Origin: Macrothele yani | Lineage: Eukaryota; Arthropoda; Arachnida; Araneae; Macrothelidae | Direction of reading: 5' to 3' | Assembly: GCA_039090855.1 (NCBI GenBank) | Contig: CM077013.1 | Coordinates: 142,745,240-142,809,239 of the forward strand | Length of the DNA stretch: 64,000 nt | In this document: piece by piece, positions 45,483 through 55,044 of the stretch | Position numbering within the stretch: position 1 is the stretch's first letter | Layout: each line of letters starts with the position of its first letter | Notes under the pieces: model-generated | Told to the model about the DNA's origin: nothing | The model's database searches: none | What the model saw: only the letters and a program-made list of their open reading frames with translations | Position numbers and translations under genes: made by a program

Positions 45483-46798
45483 CTCAGGAGTCTTTTGTTT
45501 AGATGAAGCAGAGGCACTATTTGGTGGTGATTCATGTCTTGATTTAACCACTGCTTTACAAGAAACACTCTTTGCTTTTTCTGCAACTGAGGATATTCTA
45601 GTAACCTTATGTGGTGTGTTCTGATTTGGTCTAATAGGTGGTCCCTGGCTTTTGCGTTCAGGAACACTTTTAGGGCTCAATACACGCCTGACAGTATAGG
45701 TATCTTTACGCAAAAGAGAAACTTGTTGGGTTGGTGTATCAGCATTTTTGGACGCAGGCAAATGTTTGTTGTTGATACTAGAACTTTTCTGAAACTGAGA
45801 CACAGGTTTTTTGGGAGTAAACAGCGTTTTCTTTTCTTCTTTTGATCTTTCATTACATACTTCGTCTGAAACAATTTTTTTGCCTCGTACTGCACTTCTA
45901 TTGGACATTTTCAGTGGACTGTCTTTTACCGTAAATGTTTCTCTCCTAATAAGGGAACTGTTTGACTCGTTAGATTGACAACTTTTTACAGTTCTCCCAT
46001 TTTGGTCAGACAGTGGCTGCTCCTCTTGAATGAGTTCTTCAGATGCTACAGTATACCTTGATGATTCGCTACTCTCACTATGATCAGCAAACACTTCATT
46101 GTCACTTTCTTCACTAACAAGAGGAACATTTTCTTTGTTTTCAGTATTATCAAAATCTTCCGTTTTCACTTCCTCAGTAGTATTTTCTAAGCGAATTGCA
46201 TTGAGGTTTGCGATAATGGAATCATCAATACTTTTTCTTATGTTTCCTGTAACATATCCTGCGTTTACTTCAGTTGGAGTTTCACTTATCACTTCAGCTA
46301 GAGTTTCACTTATCACTTCAGCTGGAGTTTCACTTATCACTTCAGCTGGAGTTTCACTTATCACTTCAGCTGGAGTTTCACTTATCACTTCAGCTGGAGT
46401 TTCACTTATCACTTCAGCTGGAGTTTCACTTATCACTTCAGCTAGAGTTTCACTTATCATGCCATGCAGTGATGCAGTTTTGCCCTTGACATGTTCAGTG
46501 TCAGCTGCAGAACTATCAGTTATTTCATCAGTGCAAATGGCGGGATTAGAGTGATTGTCATGATCTTTGGGAGAAGAGCACGCATACTTATCATTGTGAT
46601 TAAAGTCTTGCTCTTCTATACCTGAATCGTTAAGCTGAGAACCCAAAATGCTTGAATTCATTGAAAATTGACTTTCAACTGATTTCTGCGGAGGCTTTTT
46701 CGGGCTGATAAGTGCGTAACAACTTTTGAAGCTTCCTCAGAAATTTCAGATATGAAGGCAGCATTCAACAGACTCCATTCCTTTTGAGGAGTAGACAA
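45483..46798 (-). CDS. host gene, large upstream exon
   Basis: Acceptor on the minus strand TTTTTCTCTCTGTTGCAG, donor GTAAGTCAG after KQKTPE (phase 0). The exon opens LSTPQKEWSLLNAAFISEIS then EEASKVV. The next block, ALISPKKPPQKSVESQFSMN, is in a different frame, so one base is gained or lost near 46715. From ATG 46661 the frame is open to the donor: acidic, Ser-rich, with eight EVISETPA-type repeats, then NTENKENVPLVSEESDNEVF, RRETFTVKDSPLKMSNRSAV, LFTPKKPVSQFQKSS, LLRKDTYTVRRVLSPKS. Predominantly disordered, with basic Ser-Pro motifs (possible kinase sites). The repeated R-[RK]-[ED]-T-[FY]-T-V motif is notable. I do not recognise the gene. It continues to exon 21046-21439 across an intron filled with mobile elements; hAT A begins 43 bp beyond the donor. 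Confidence 0.7.
46267..46458. repeat. coding minisatellite, 8 x 24 bp
   Basis: Eight units of ACTTCAGCTGGAGTTTCACT+TATC, near identical, in frame with the host exon (ISET-P/L-AEV octapeptides on the minus strand). The 24-bp length preserves the reading frame at any copy number. Confidence 0.95.
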
Positions 46799-46929
46799 CT
46801 GCAACAGAGAGAAAAAGTATTACTTGGGATATATTTCTAATGAAAACAATGTTTTATTCTAAAAAAAACTCACTCCACTGCATACAGTATATTAAAACAT
46901 ACTTGAAATTACAATGATTAACCACACAT

Positions 46930-47335
46930 CTTTTAGTACCGTAAATACTTAACAGGAATTATAAAGGATAAATTTATTAAAGTACATTACCTCTCAAATT
47001 TTCGATCTATACACTAGATCATCGTCAGGAGTTCTTGTGTCTTACTGCTTCCACAGGTCCGGCGACCAAGCCTGGTTGATTTGCCATCCAACATGGTCAT
47101 TGATGTTGCCACCTTGTGTTTTGTAAATTTCCAGGAATTCCTTAAAGGATGGCAAATCAACCAGGCTTGGTTGCCAGACCTGTGGAAGTAATAAGACGCA
47201 GGAACTCTTGACGATAATCTAGTATATAGATAAAAAATTTGAGAGGTAATGTACCTTAATAAATTTATCCTCTATAATTACCATTAAGTATTTATGGTAC
47301 TGAAAGTAATTAGAGGAAGCCATGAACTCATTAAT
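46930..47335. mobile_element. Penelope-like element 5, palindromic end pair
   Basis: Two inverted copies of the same approximately 180-bp Penelope 3' segment meet near 47150. Each contains the end of the GIY-YIG frame (CCAGGCTTGGTTGCCAGACC is the NQAW-PDLW motif), a hammerhead-like motif, and GGATAAATTTATTAA-type sequence. The better motif is at 47000-47038 on the minus strand; the plus one (about 47210-47240) has lost core bases. The family is that of 55790-56110. Confidence 0.75.
47000..47038 (-). ncRNA. hammerhead-like motif, Penelope 5
   Basis: Minus strand CTGACGA (fits core CUGANGA), stem II GATCTA/TAGATC with a short loop, then GAAA. The best core match of this subfamily, with 55971-55999. 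Confidence 0.55.
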
Positions 47336-47821
47336 TATTAAAATTAAAGATTACACATCTTTTTTCAACTGCAAAATCTGACATATTTTGCACATGATAT
47401 TTATTGCTCTACTGATATCAAAGTGAGAGCGACCTCAGAGAAGAAATTAATAGGTGTACAAAACTTGATTGGAGAGCATTTGGAAGAAACAGTACACTTT
47501 TTAAGAGCAATTTACCATTATGTCTTAAAAAGAAAAGTGTTTAATCAATGTATCCTTCCAGTTCTTACTTATGGATCCGAGACATAAACCTTATCTACAT
47601 AAGACATACACAGGCTGCAGACAACAGACAAAAGAATGGAGAGGTGCAGGTTTGATGTAACTAGGAAAGATATAAAGAGAAACTCATGGATTAAGAAACT
47701 GACAAGAATTCACATCATTATAAAAGACGAGTGGTAGGCAATGCACGTAACTAACAAACTAATTAAGAAGAAGGTAGTGTAGAACACGCTAAGTTACGTA
47801 TAAAAGTTTAATGCAAATATA

Positions 47822-47849
47822 TTTCAGCCATTACTATGGCCTTCATCAG
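47822..47849 (-). ncRNA. hammerhead core, Penelope 4 left arm
   Basis: Minus strand CTGATGA-AGGCCAT-AGTA-ATGGCT-GAAA: exact catalytic core and a good stem II with tetraloop. Stems I and III need folding to confirm. Confidence 0.65.
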
Positions 47850-48175
47850 TGTGACTATGATTGGTTTACGTTGCCAGATTGGAAAGGTAAGTTTTGTAAT
47901 GGTAACTCCGGGTGACGTAATGCAATGAGGGATTTCCAGATGTAAGGAATGAAAACGGGGAGCTCAGAGTTGCAACTTTTGGAAAATAAAATTTCCAAAC
48001 TTTCTCTAAACCTTGGAGCATACCGATTTTGGAAGGGAGCCAACTTTTTAGTATCGGACCAAAGTGGAATAGCAGAAGTGTCAGCCATGGTAAGAAGAGA
48101 CAAGGAAGATGAAGGTTTTCCAAATTTCACATCAGATTTTTGTTTCTCTGGCAACGTAAACCAATTGTAGTCACA

Positions 48176-48203
48176 CTGATGAAGGCCATAGTAATGGCTG
48201 AAA
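48176..48203 (+). ncRNA. hammerhead core, Penelope 4 right arm
   Basis: Plus strand CTGATGA-AGGCCAT-AGTA-ATGGCT-GAAA, identical to the left arm in inverted orientation. Exact CUGAUGA...GAAA core. Confidence 0.65.
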
Positions 48204-48711
48204 TATATTTGCATTAAACTTTTATACGTAACTTAGCGTGTTCTACACTACCTTCTTCTTAATGATAAAAGACCTTCAAAGTTGCAATGAGCTAGACACA
48301 TGGCAAAAACAACTAACCACAATTGGACAACTGCATTATTAAATTGTATACCAAGGAACAGGAAAAATCCCAGAAGGGGATGTGTATGAAATTCAAAAGC
48401 ATACAAGAGTGACATGGAAGAGAATTGTATTAAGACATGGAGTTGTGGAAGAGACTTGTGGAGACCTTCATCCAGCAGTAGATTGAAATTGGTTGATGAT
48501 GATGATGATTTATTGATCTGGGGCAGACAAAGAACTAAGCACAAAGGCAGAAAACATGGAGATGACTTTGGAAGGAAATAGTGCAGCAGAAAGTTGAGGA
48601 ATGAAATTTTCAGATTCTCATGCATGTATTCAAAGTAGTGCATGGAAGACAGTGCAATTTTGTTGTGAAGGCTGGAGTGCCCCAGATTCAGGATTGATAT
48701 CATTCTTATTT

Positions 48712-49043
48712 AAACTATACATAATATCTAAGGTATTTTACCTGATATTGTCAAAGTATTTCTCACGTTGTTTGCACTGTGAGGCACGTGCTCCCAGCCC
48801 CGAGAAGTCTCTTACGTTACGGACCTTTGGTTAGTTATAATTTTTTTTTTTTTTTTGAGAAATAAAACAGTTAGGTTATATATTTTCAGTTCCACATTCA
48901 TTCACTTGCACAGTCAAACGTTTAAAATTTACTATTAATGAAAAGATTTTAGTAGAAAGAGTTACACTCATCGGGTCAGGAGACGTCTCACACGTGGTTC
49001 GTTGTTACGGCGAGCGCTTTCTGCGGTACCTTTACCGCCATCT

Positions 49044-49077
<34 letters not shown>

Positions 49078-49847
49078 TTTTGGAGTTGCATGTCGGGAAT
49101 TGATGGGAAGGTTTGCTGCCTGTATGTGTTAGGTGATTTGTTTCCAATGTGTCGCCATCTATTGGACGCAGTTGGTAGGTATCAGTCGTAAGTATAATTA
49201 TATTGTGTGTCTCAATGTGTTATGTGATTTGTTTCTAATGTGTCGCCATCTATTGGATAAGTTGGTAGGTATCAGTCGTTTTACACAAAAGAATTATACT
49301 TACGACTGATACCTACCAACTCATCCAATAGATGGCGACACCTTGGAAACAAATCACCTAACACATACAGGCAACAAACCTTCCCATCGATTCCTGACAT
49401 GCAACTCCAAAACTACACACACGCGAAGAACCCTTCGTGTAGAAATAGTGGCCCGAAGATGGCGGTAAAGGTACTGCAGAAAGCACTCGCCGTAACAACG
49501 AACCACGTGTGAGACGTCTCCTGACCCGATGAGTGTAACTCTTTCTACTAAAATCTTTTAATTAATAGTAAATTTTAAACGTTTGATTGTGCAAGTGAAT
49601 GAATGTGGAACTGAAAATATATAACGTAACCATTTTATTTCTCCAATTTCTTTTTTTATAACTAACCAAAGGTCCGTAACATAAGAGACATCTCGGGGCC
49701 GGGAGTACATGCCTCACAGAGCAAACAACGTAAGAAATACTTTGACAATATCAGGTAAAATACCTTTGATACTATGTATAGTTTAAATAAAAGCACGTTT
49801 ATAACATAAGACAACCTATAAGGTTGTCTCATGAATTACATTTTTCG
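48712..49847. mobile_element. foldback element, 1.14 kb
   Basis: Perfect 12-bp target duplication TCATTCTTATTT (48700-48711 and 49848-49859) inside LINE C. The element is nearly all inverted repeat: left arm about 48712-49190, right arm about 49285-49795. The centre holds a roughly 100-bp direct duplication (GTGTCGCCATCTATTGGA at about 49148 and 49240). The left arm includes a (GT)n tract at 49048-49076 that is contracted in the right arm. The right side has an unpaired 50-bp extension with a perfect hairpin AGACAACCT-ATA-AGGTTGTCT (49809-49829). No protein frame. I know no family with these ends. Confidence 0.85.
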
Positions 49848-50044
49848 TCATTCTTATTTGATATAATTGTGGATGTGGTAAAAGCAAGAGTGAAGGAATC
49901 AGCACCTTAGATCATATTATTTGCAGATGATATACTGCTCTGCATAAATATCGGGAAAAAGAAAAAAGAGGCAGAAGATAAGCTAAAAAGTTAATAAGCT
50001 TTAGAAGGTAGAGGGCTGAATACAAACAGAAACAAAGCAGACTA

Positions 50045-51168
50045 CAGGGTGATTCAAATTAAAGTATCCCTGTTTGAAACGGTGTGGAGAGAGAACCCCT
50101 GGACGTAACAGCCCCGAATCTGGAGGGTATGCATGTCAGACCATGGGAAATTGATTGGGGGAAAAACATTGTAGTTCCAAAAATGGTGAACATGTGGTGC
50201 TGCAAACTGTACTGGAGAACAACATTTGCATAAGACGCGCATGCAAGGACCAACATGGACCAAGACCAAAGACCATGCACAGGTCTTTGGATCCTGTGCA
50301 TGGACCAACCTTTTGGTTGGTCCATTTTTCTTTGAGGAACTCAGTCAGCAAGTTCCAAAGACCTGTTCTGTGACAGCAGCACATTATCGGGATATGTTGC
50401 AGGGTGTCGTCATTCCTGAACTCCAGCAACGCGTATGCCTCGATACAATGTTTCAACAAGATGGTGCACCCCCACACATTGGCCGAGCCGTCAACAGTTG
50501 CTGCGAAATCAGTTTTCCGAGGATCAAGTTATCAGTCATGCATTTCCTATAAGTTGGCCTCCACGGTCACCGGACCTTAGCTCTTGCGACTTTTGGCTTT
50601 CGGGCTACACGAGACACAAAGTTTATCAAGGAAACCTCAGAAACCTGGCAGATTTGAAGAGCCATATCACACTGCAAGCACGCAACGTTTGTAGTGATCA
50701 GTTACGTGCTGCTATGGAGCATGTAGTGACACAGTATCACTTGTTGGCCCTGCAGCACGGTGGACACATTGAACACCACCTGTGACACCCTTGTATGGCA
50801 GTTTTGACGACTTGGTTTGCTGTTATGTTCTGATGTGAAGCCTGCGTTTGATGCATGTGTTTCGTTGGTGCTGTGAGACACAGCTCTGTGTGATTGACAG
50901 TTTGTATGTGTATGGAATGCGTTAATCAAGGCACATGATATCACTTCGTCTGCTGTTGGTTATTGGTAGTGTCGTGTATTATATTCCTTATCTGCACACT
51001 CTCGCAGCTCCACATGTTCACCTATCGGCCATTTTTGGAACTACATCCCCACCCCCAATCATTTCCCCATGGTCTGACATGTATAACCTCCAGATCTGCG
51101 GCCGTTAAGTCCAGGGGTTCTCTCTCCACACCGTTCCAAACAGGGATACTTTAATTTGAATCACCCTG
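50045..51168 (+). mobile_element. mariner-like element with long inverted ends, nested in LINE C
   Basis: TA on both sides (50043-50044, 51169-51170). Inverted repeats of about 60 bp begin CAGGGTGATTCAAATTAAAG and continue through CCCTG-TTTG/CCAAAC and GGAGAGAGAACCCCTGG. 1.12 kb long, with one broken transposase. Confidence 0.92.
50226..50785 (+). pseudogene. Tc1/mariner transposase, C-terminal half
   Basis: Reads VTAAHYRDMLQGVVIPELQQ, then MFQQDGAPPHIGRAVNSCCE (second catalytic Asp). A frameshift near 50510 leads into NQFSEDQVISHAFPISWPPR, SPDLSSCDFWLSGYTRHKVY (third catalytic Asp), ending LLALQHGGHIEHHL at 50785. By my count about 42 residues separate the second Asp (QDG) from the Asp of SCDFW, longer than in classical mariner (34). 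The N-terminal HTH and first catalytic region are largely deleted, and the 50210-50320 stretch carries a local inverted repeat around CCATGCACAGGTCTTTGG. Confidence 0.82.
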
Positions 51169-51420
51169 TACATGGTCAGCAATCAAAAACAAAGGGAGAA
51201 TGATAATGTAATCTTAATATCCAGAGAGAAGTAATGGAAAAAAAAAAAGATCTAAGCAACTGGGTTTAATGTTAGAGGGAGATGGATATATAAAAGGAGA
51301 ACTGAGTAAGAGAGAGCAAGTGAAATGAAATAACTGGAGGAAACCAGCAGTGGACTATGCGATAGAAAGCCACTGAACTACTAATTAAGGCTGAAGAGCA
51401 GTATTCAAGATAATAGCAGT

Positions 51421-52540
51421 GTTAGAATTAGAAATAAATCTTCTACAGGCCCAGCGGACCACTCGAATTTGCACATCACTGGTCCGTCAAAATGCCTACT
51501 GGTCCGTGAAAGAAAAACCTTTCACATTTACAGTATATGCAAAAAATAATGTGTCATTTCATCGGAGCTGTATATCACAAATTAAGAGCAACAGAAGTCA
51601 TGAAATTCATACATACACATACATGCGCACAGCACACGAAGCTGCAAGGAAGAAAATAACTAAGGGGAAAATCATATAGGGTACTGATTATGAAGCACTT
51701 TGCAACATACCAAAAAGCCACCTGCCTGAAATACCTTGCTTCAGTGTAAAAGGCAGGAGGTTACCCCATGTGGACAGAAAGACAAATGGGAAAAGCCAGA
51801 GCATAAACAATTTTTCAACCTCCAGTTGGAAAGCATTATAAAAGACCCATATTCTGGGGTCACTACTTAGGTAAACACGTAATGTTGTCTAAATCCAAAT
51901 ATTTTGATTCAGACTACAGCTTTCTACAGCCCAAAATTTTCATAAAACTAAAGTATGGTTTGAAATTCTGATATTCAGTTTTTGAGTAGTAAATATCTGA
52001 ATTTCAAAAAAATCTGAAAACTGTCATAGCCGAAATTTTGAAATTTGGTTCAGTTTTTTATAAACTTGATAATTCTGAAATAAACAGGGTTAAAAAAAAC
52101 TACTGGCCACCCGGGCCAGTGACATAAATAGTTTACTGGCCCAATGGAATTTCTACTGGCCAATGGCCAGCGGACCACTGGGTAATTTGAACACTGAATA
52201 GTATGACCAAGGGCAATACTATAGCACATATATAGCACTGAAACTCGTCGGATCTTAAAATTCTTGATAGCACATATACAGCACTGAAACTAGTCCAGTT
52301 AAAAAATGCATGGATAAATAAGTTAATGATGAAGAAATGGAGATGAAATAAAGGTGTACATGTGGAGCTGCCAGACAGGACTGAATTGAAAATGAAAGAA
52401 TAAGAGCAATGGTTGGTCAGTCGGTCGGCAAACCCTTCAATTCGAGTCAGACTCCCCAAACAGTTAAAAAAAGTCTTTCTCCGTCATCGTAAACATCAGT
52501 ATTTCCACCTATGCCTGTGTCATAAGAATCACTGTCGTCG
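51421..52540. repeat. noncoding repeats, no gene
   Basis: Contains a GGCCCAGCGGACCACT block at about 51448 that recurs as GGCCAGCGGACCACTGGG near 52164, and a stretch at 51780-51840 shared with 24930-24990. A roughly 60-bp duplication (TAGCACATATA-AGCACTGAAACT) lies at 52217-52290. No coding signature. Confidence 0.5.
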
Positions 52541-52544
52541 TCAC

Positions 52545-54173
52545 TCATAAAAAATCTCCTCATCCTCTGTGCCATCAAGTTCGTTACTAATGCAACATTT
52601 CTTGAATGATTTCACGACCATTTCCTCAGGTATCGCATCCCAAGCATCCTTGACCAAGTCCGATATGTTCAAGGAATACGTAGGATTTTGTGGTAACAAA
52701 ATGTGCCGACTAAATTCTTAAAAGTCTAAACTCAAGAGCCTGATGAGAACAGCCATACAAAGATTCAAACATCGACCACTTAGAACTGAGAGGTACGCGA
52801 AAAGTTTTTCCTTGAATTACATTTGATTACCAAGGTATTTGTTCGCAGCAAATACTAATAATTTCCAACTGAGAAATTGCATTTCACACAACGGAACTAC
52901 AACATGTAAAAAGTTCCAACAGTTAAACCACTATTGAATGGATTTAACTGAAAAATAATAACGTATATAAACACGTTTTTTAATCTCGATACATCGAGAA
53001 ATACGTGTGTATTAAATATCGTCACTTTACTGAAATTTTTTTTTTTTTATGTACGTACAGAAAATAAAATAAAATACATTTCTGCTTTCATAGCAAAAAG
53101 CTTGTTACACGGAATCCAGAATTTTCAACTGCAAAATGGCAAAAGATGAGAGATAGAATAGTGCACGTGCGGAAACCGGTAATGCACGGGAAGCCAATAT
53201 TATGATGGGCATCACATGTGCGAGATGTCAAGGTCACACGTGAAGGGAAGAAGCAACCGTTGTTTAGTTGCATTGGTTAATACTGGGTCACTGCAGTATG
53301 AACAAATGAAACTAAACAAGGGATGACTGGGGGACGGAGATAGACGGGAAAGAGCGGAACAAGAAAAAACAACAACTGCGAAGTCGCTATCCTATCCTTA
53401 CACCCCCCCCCCGCTTCAGGCGTAAAATTCACACGGGAAAACTTTGAGAGGGAATGAGGAAGTAGGACATTGGCTTAGTACGTTAAAATTTTGGGAGGGT
53501 GTCGCCGCGGAACTATTTCGCCAAAACAAAGAACAGCTAATCGCTTAAGAGAATGCATAATTTCGTAAAATGAAAGCTTGTGGGGAAAAAGGGCCGTCAG
53601 CGCAGACATCGTGGTCAGGAAATTAATCGTCCGCAATGAATTCTTGACCGCAGCGGATGGCGGTTTCATCCACGTTCTCTATTTGGGAAAGTTCAAAAGC
53701 AGCCTCTTTTCTCTTTTGATTTACATACTTTTGAAATTCCATTATCTTTGCTTCGAGGTCACAAGGTAACTTTTGCGCAATTTTGGTGTGCTGGCATAGA
53801 CGCAACCCATAGCGGTTCATGAACCTTGTGCACCAACCTGATGAGGCACGAAAAGTGTTATTTGTGGCTGCAAACTTTTCATCTTTTGCGAGCTTCATTG
53901 CTCGCAAACATATACCAGTTCACGTTACAATGTAACCATTTTGTCTGCAGCCCACAATCCAATCATTCAAGACACTTTCCAGCTCTGGAAAAGATGCCGT
54001 TCCACGGCGCAGCGCTTTTGCGATTTTCACCAAGTCAGTTTTATTTTTGTTGGTTTTTTACGCCAATCTCAAGTCAGTTTTTCGTTAATGCCAAATTGAC
54101 GTGAAGCAGCACAGTTGTTAGTATTTTCTGTTAAAGAAACCACTTTCAACTTAAATCCTGCGTTATAGGACAT
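52545..54173 (-). pseudogene. pogo transposase relic
   Basis: Starts ATG 54173: MSYNAGFKLKVVSLTENTNN then CAASRQFGINEKLT (Psq-type HTH), stop, and degraded DWRKK. The second HTH domain (Tc5/CENP-B type) is at 53907-53623: FRASSGWCTRFMNRYGLRLC, QKLPCDLEAKIMEFQ, ENVDETAIR (first catalytic Asp). The DDE core that should follow is missing. A C-terminal piece at 52700-52500 reads SDLVKDAWDAIPEEMVVKSF then LDGTEDEE and SDDDSDSYDTGIGGN. Multiple stops. Confidence 0.78.
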
Positions 54174-54540
54174 CGGCTTCTTTACACAATCCGTGTAAGC
54201 CATGCCCATAATAGGAAAAGTGAGACAAAAACGTGTGATTAAGATTAAGCAACACCATTGGCTGCGTTAGGTCGAAGGTCAGCGCAATAAACTGAGTCGG
54301 GAGGGCGGAGCTTTCGATGCGCGGCTGCGACTGCGATGTGGATACGCAAAGCCAGGAGACTTTTCAAAGCGCGGAGAAATTCGGAGGGTCGCGATTTCAT
54401 AATTACTACCGCATCAGAGTTTCTTCTTCTTTTTTTCGAGGGCTGCGATTTTGTAATTAATACTGCATTGGTATTCTTTTGGGATGGATTGCCTTTTGCC
54501 TCATGGGAAGAACTTTTGAACTTACGATTTTTTTAGGCTC
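54174..54540. other. 5' region of pogo element
   Basis: No gene seen; G+C slightly higher than neighbours. Confidence 0.35.
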
Positions 54541-54619
54541 CGCGTATAAGTCGAACCCCTTATTTTGAAGCTCCTTTTTTTGTCCCGAATTTCTCGACTT
54601 ATACGCGACTATATACGGT

Positions 54620-55040
54620 AAGTCATTTGTTACGACTTGGTCCACATCCTTGTCAGAAACCATGGATGGGCATCCAGGATGCGGTTGATCTTTACAGCAT
54701 CTGTCTCCGTCCCAGAATTTCAGAAACCAACGGCGACGTGCTAGCATCAACTGCATCCTCCTCATACACTTGACAGATGCTGCGACAAGCTGTGGCTTCA
54801 GTACTGCCGGTATCGAACTCGTACAGTAAACAATGTCTAATGTGCTCCTTATCGCATGCCATGTTACATCGTCCATGATTTTCGTTACGAATTACTTACT
54901 CTGACAAACTTAGAGCTTCTATATGCTTTACTGCTCCACACTTTAGTGGCCGAAAATTCGGCATCGCAGCATCATCTGTGATGTAACTACTCTGATCGCA
55001 GTTTGCATCTATTACAAAAATGGGCAGAACTTTTGTACAC
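54620..55040 (-). pseudogene. mariner/SETMAR-type HTH fragment
   Basis: Reads SVKCMRRMQLMLARRRWFLK, FWDGDRCCKDQPHPGCPSMV and SDKDVDQVVTNDLPY (54770-54620), the N-terminal HTH region of a mariner transposase, with a first-exon-like MDDVTWHAIR stretch upstream. GTACAAAAGTTCTGCCC near 55020-55036 (minus) resembles a mariner end. The pogo element cuts it at a TA (54619-54620). Confidence 0.6.
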
Positions 55041-55044
55041 ACCC

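Larger units (their letters stand above)
47728..48262 (-). mobile_element. Penelope-like element 4
   Basis: Target duplication TTATAAAAGA / TGATAAAAGA (47718-47727, 48263-48272; 8 of 10 match). Inverted arms of about 120 bp (from 47758 and up to 48262) each hold a hammerhead core. The centre, on the minus strand, is the last part of a GIY-YIG frame (RESLEILFSKSCNSELPVFI then PYIWKSLIAL). RT absent: severely 5'-truncated. Confidence 0.88.
47418..48512 (+). pseudogene. LINE B 3' fragment, split by Penelope 4
   Basis: Codes LDWRAFGRNSTLFKSNLPLC-like sequence (47470-47525), LPVLTYGSET (about 47560) and RLQTTDKRMERC, and after the insertion WQWA/ARHMAKTTNHNWTTALLN then IPRNRKNPRRG, ending with the GTTGATGATGATGATGATTT tail at 48496-48512. 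Stops and indels are common. The Penelope element at 47728-48262 interrupts the sequence at IIIKD. Confidence 0.8.
48600..51420 (+). pseudogene. LINE C reverse transcriptase, split by two elements
   Basis: Three pieces read in order: 48600-48711 (ends APDSGLISFLF), 49860-50044 (DIIVDVVKARVKESAP, stop, IILFADDILLCINIGKKKKE) and 51171-51420 (MVSNQKQRENDNVILI then GLMLEGDGYIKGELSKREQV, NNWRKPAVDYA). Removing the inserts and one copy of each target duplication restores LISFLFDIIVDVV and KADYMVSN in frame. FADD is the catalytic motif; the C-terminal MLEGDGYI segment fits a third non-LTR family distinct from LINE A and B. Stops and the missing 5' half make it a relic. Confidence 0.8.
52545..54618 (-). 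mobile_element. pogo-like element (left end not found)
   Basis: The right end at 54540-54618 carries a subterminal repeat of TATAAGTCGA-type sequence twice inverted (CGCGTATAAGTCGAACCCC and TCGACTTATACGCGACTATA) and finishes ATACGG, followed by TA. The transposase relic starts at 54173. The middle has been replaced or expanded by unrelated sequence (about 52730-53600), and the matching left end was not seen. Confidence 0.6.

Noticed and set aside
46267..46458. CRISPR-like regular repeat array
   Set aside because: Units are contiguous without unique spacers and lie in frame in a eukaryotic exon; it is a coding minisatellite.
48994..49191. Short frame in the foldback element
   Set aside because: Runs through the (GT)n tract and is not kept in the other arm.
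52545..52720. Separate acidic host exon
   Set aside because: The LDGTEDEE and SDDDSDSYDTGIGG stretch is the usual C-terminus of a pogo transposase, in order with its N-terminal parts.
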